Shown here: positions 63,641 through 64,000 of the stretch, in pieces
Layout: each line of letters opens with the position of its first letter
Position numbering within the stretch: the first letter of the stretch is position 1
Assembly (NCBI GenBank): GCA_013396915.1
Contig: VWZL01000315.1
Span: 402,476 to 466,475, forward strand
Length of the DNA stretch: 64,000 bases
Source: Stercorarius parasiticus
Taxonomy: Eukaryota > Chordata > Aves > Charadriiformes > Stercorariidae
Direction: 5' to 3'
The notes under the pieces: model-generated
What the model was told of the DNA's origin: nothing
Seen by the model: the letters and a program-made list of their open reading frames with translations, nothing else
Databases searched by the model: none
Position numbers and translations under genes: made by a program

Positions 63641-64000
63641 GCAGCATGGTGGACCACACACAGGCACCGAGGGGTTGGCCTGCCACAAGGTGATAAGGGT
63701 TGGTTCTGGTGGAGCAGAGCATGAGTGGTCTGGGATTCCCAGGCTGATGGCAGGGATGCTGCTGCTGCTGCTTTTGCGTGTCCTGAGTTGGTGGGGAAGA
63801 GAATTGCTCTGTCTTTGCGGTCAGAGTCTCTCTCTCCTGGAGATCTGGCTGGCACAAACAATCCTTTCCTTGGCGGTACAATGCCACCCACTCTCCCGTC
63901 ACTTTCCACTTACACCCCTCCCCCCCCTTATTCAGGCAGCCGTGTGTACACATACCCCTGTGCCTACAGCCACAATGTGCCTAAGAGGCTCTCAAGGAGG
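63641..64000. other. Gene-free sequence to the window edge
   Basis: The segment includes a short GCT repeat near 63760-63773 and a C-rich stretch near 63917-63928. The 156- and 143-codon minus frames here (63483-63953 and 63478-63909) are translations of GC-rich DNA in two different phases and have no domain. Confidence 0.45.

Noticed and set aside
1..64000. CRISPR arrays, bacterial operons, tRNA/rRNA genes and known microRNAs
   Set aside because: I scanned for regularly spaced repeats, tRNA-like folds and familiar microRNA seeds with hairpins and found none. The window is vertebrate nuclear DNA.

Overview
The window looks like non-coding DNA from an amniote nuclear genome, most likely a bird. 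The main evidence is four CR1 LINE pieces. Two of them end in the tandem ATTCTATG/ATTCTGTG tail seen on avian CR1 copies, and one carries a readable C-terminal part of CR1 ORF2. There are also worn MIR-type CORE-SINE fragments and palindromic repeats of the kind shared by birds, turtles and crocodilians. Base composition is moderately AT-rich, with the homopolymers and short microsatellites normal for a vertebrate. I see no bacterial gene organisation, ribosome binding sites or operons.

I could not support any protein-coding host gene, exon, tRNA, rRNA, snRNA or known microRNA. Open frames reach at most about 225 codons. They lack recognisable domains, often overlap equally long frames on the other strand, and look like chance. 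The window is best read as intergenic or deep intronic sequence.

Layout: 1-15.9 kb is unique-looking sequence with a possible old repeat built on a TTATTCCAGAATAG motif near 2.3 kb, a pentanucleotide repeat at 11.8 kb and short old-repeat remnants near 13.0-13.3 kb. At 15.86-16.43 kb lies the best-preserved element, a 5'-truncated plus-strand CR1. A minus-strand MIR fragment is at 18.4 kb, a G-rich stretch at 19.5-20.2 kb, a palindromic ancient repeat at 22.8 kb and a possible SINE end with a Pol III B-box at 25.4 kb. A palindrome-hairpin pair at 27.4 kb sits just upstream of a short minus-strand CR1 at 27.6 kb. A polypurine tract is at 31.9 kb. Between 33.4 and 40.5 kb are further ancient palindromic-repeat remnants and a strong G-quadruplex candidate (38.9 kb). 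From 52.2 to 55.0 kb an old, heavily mutated CR1 still shows traces of the endonuclease and reverse transcriptase, followed after a 1.25 kb gap by an ORF2 C-terminal piece. A 60-base CR1 tail is at 61.6 kb, and a CpG-rich block at 63.3-63.6 kb is the best candidate for a regulatory region.

No genes act together here. What the window records is mobile-element history: at least two age classes of CR1, older SINEs and palindromic repeats, within sequence that may contain conserved enhancers. I found no undescribed coding system. The items most worth checking are the split old CR1, the palindromic repeat family, the CpG-rich blocks and the structured DNA motifs.
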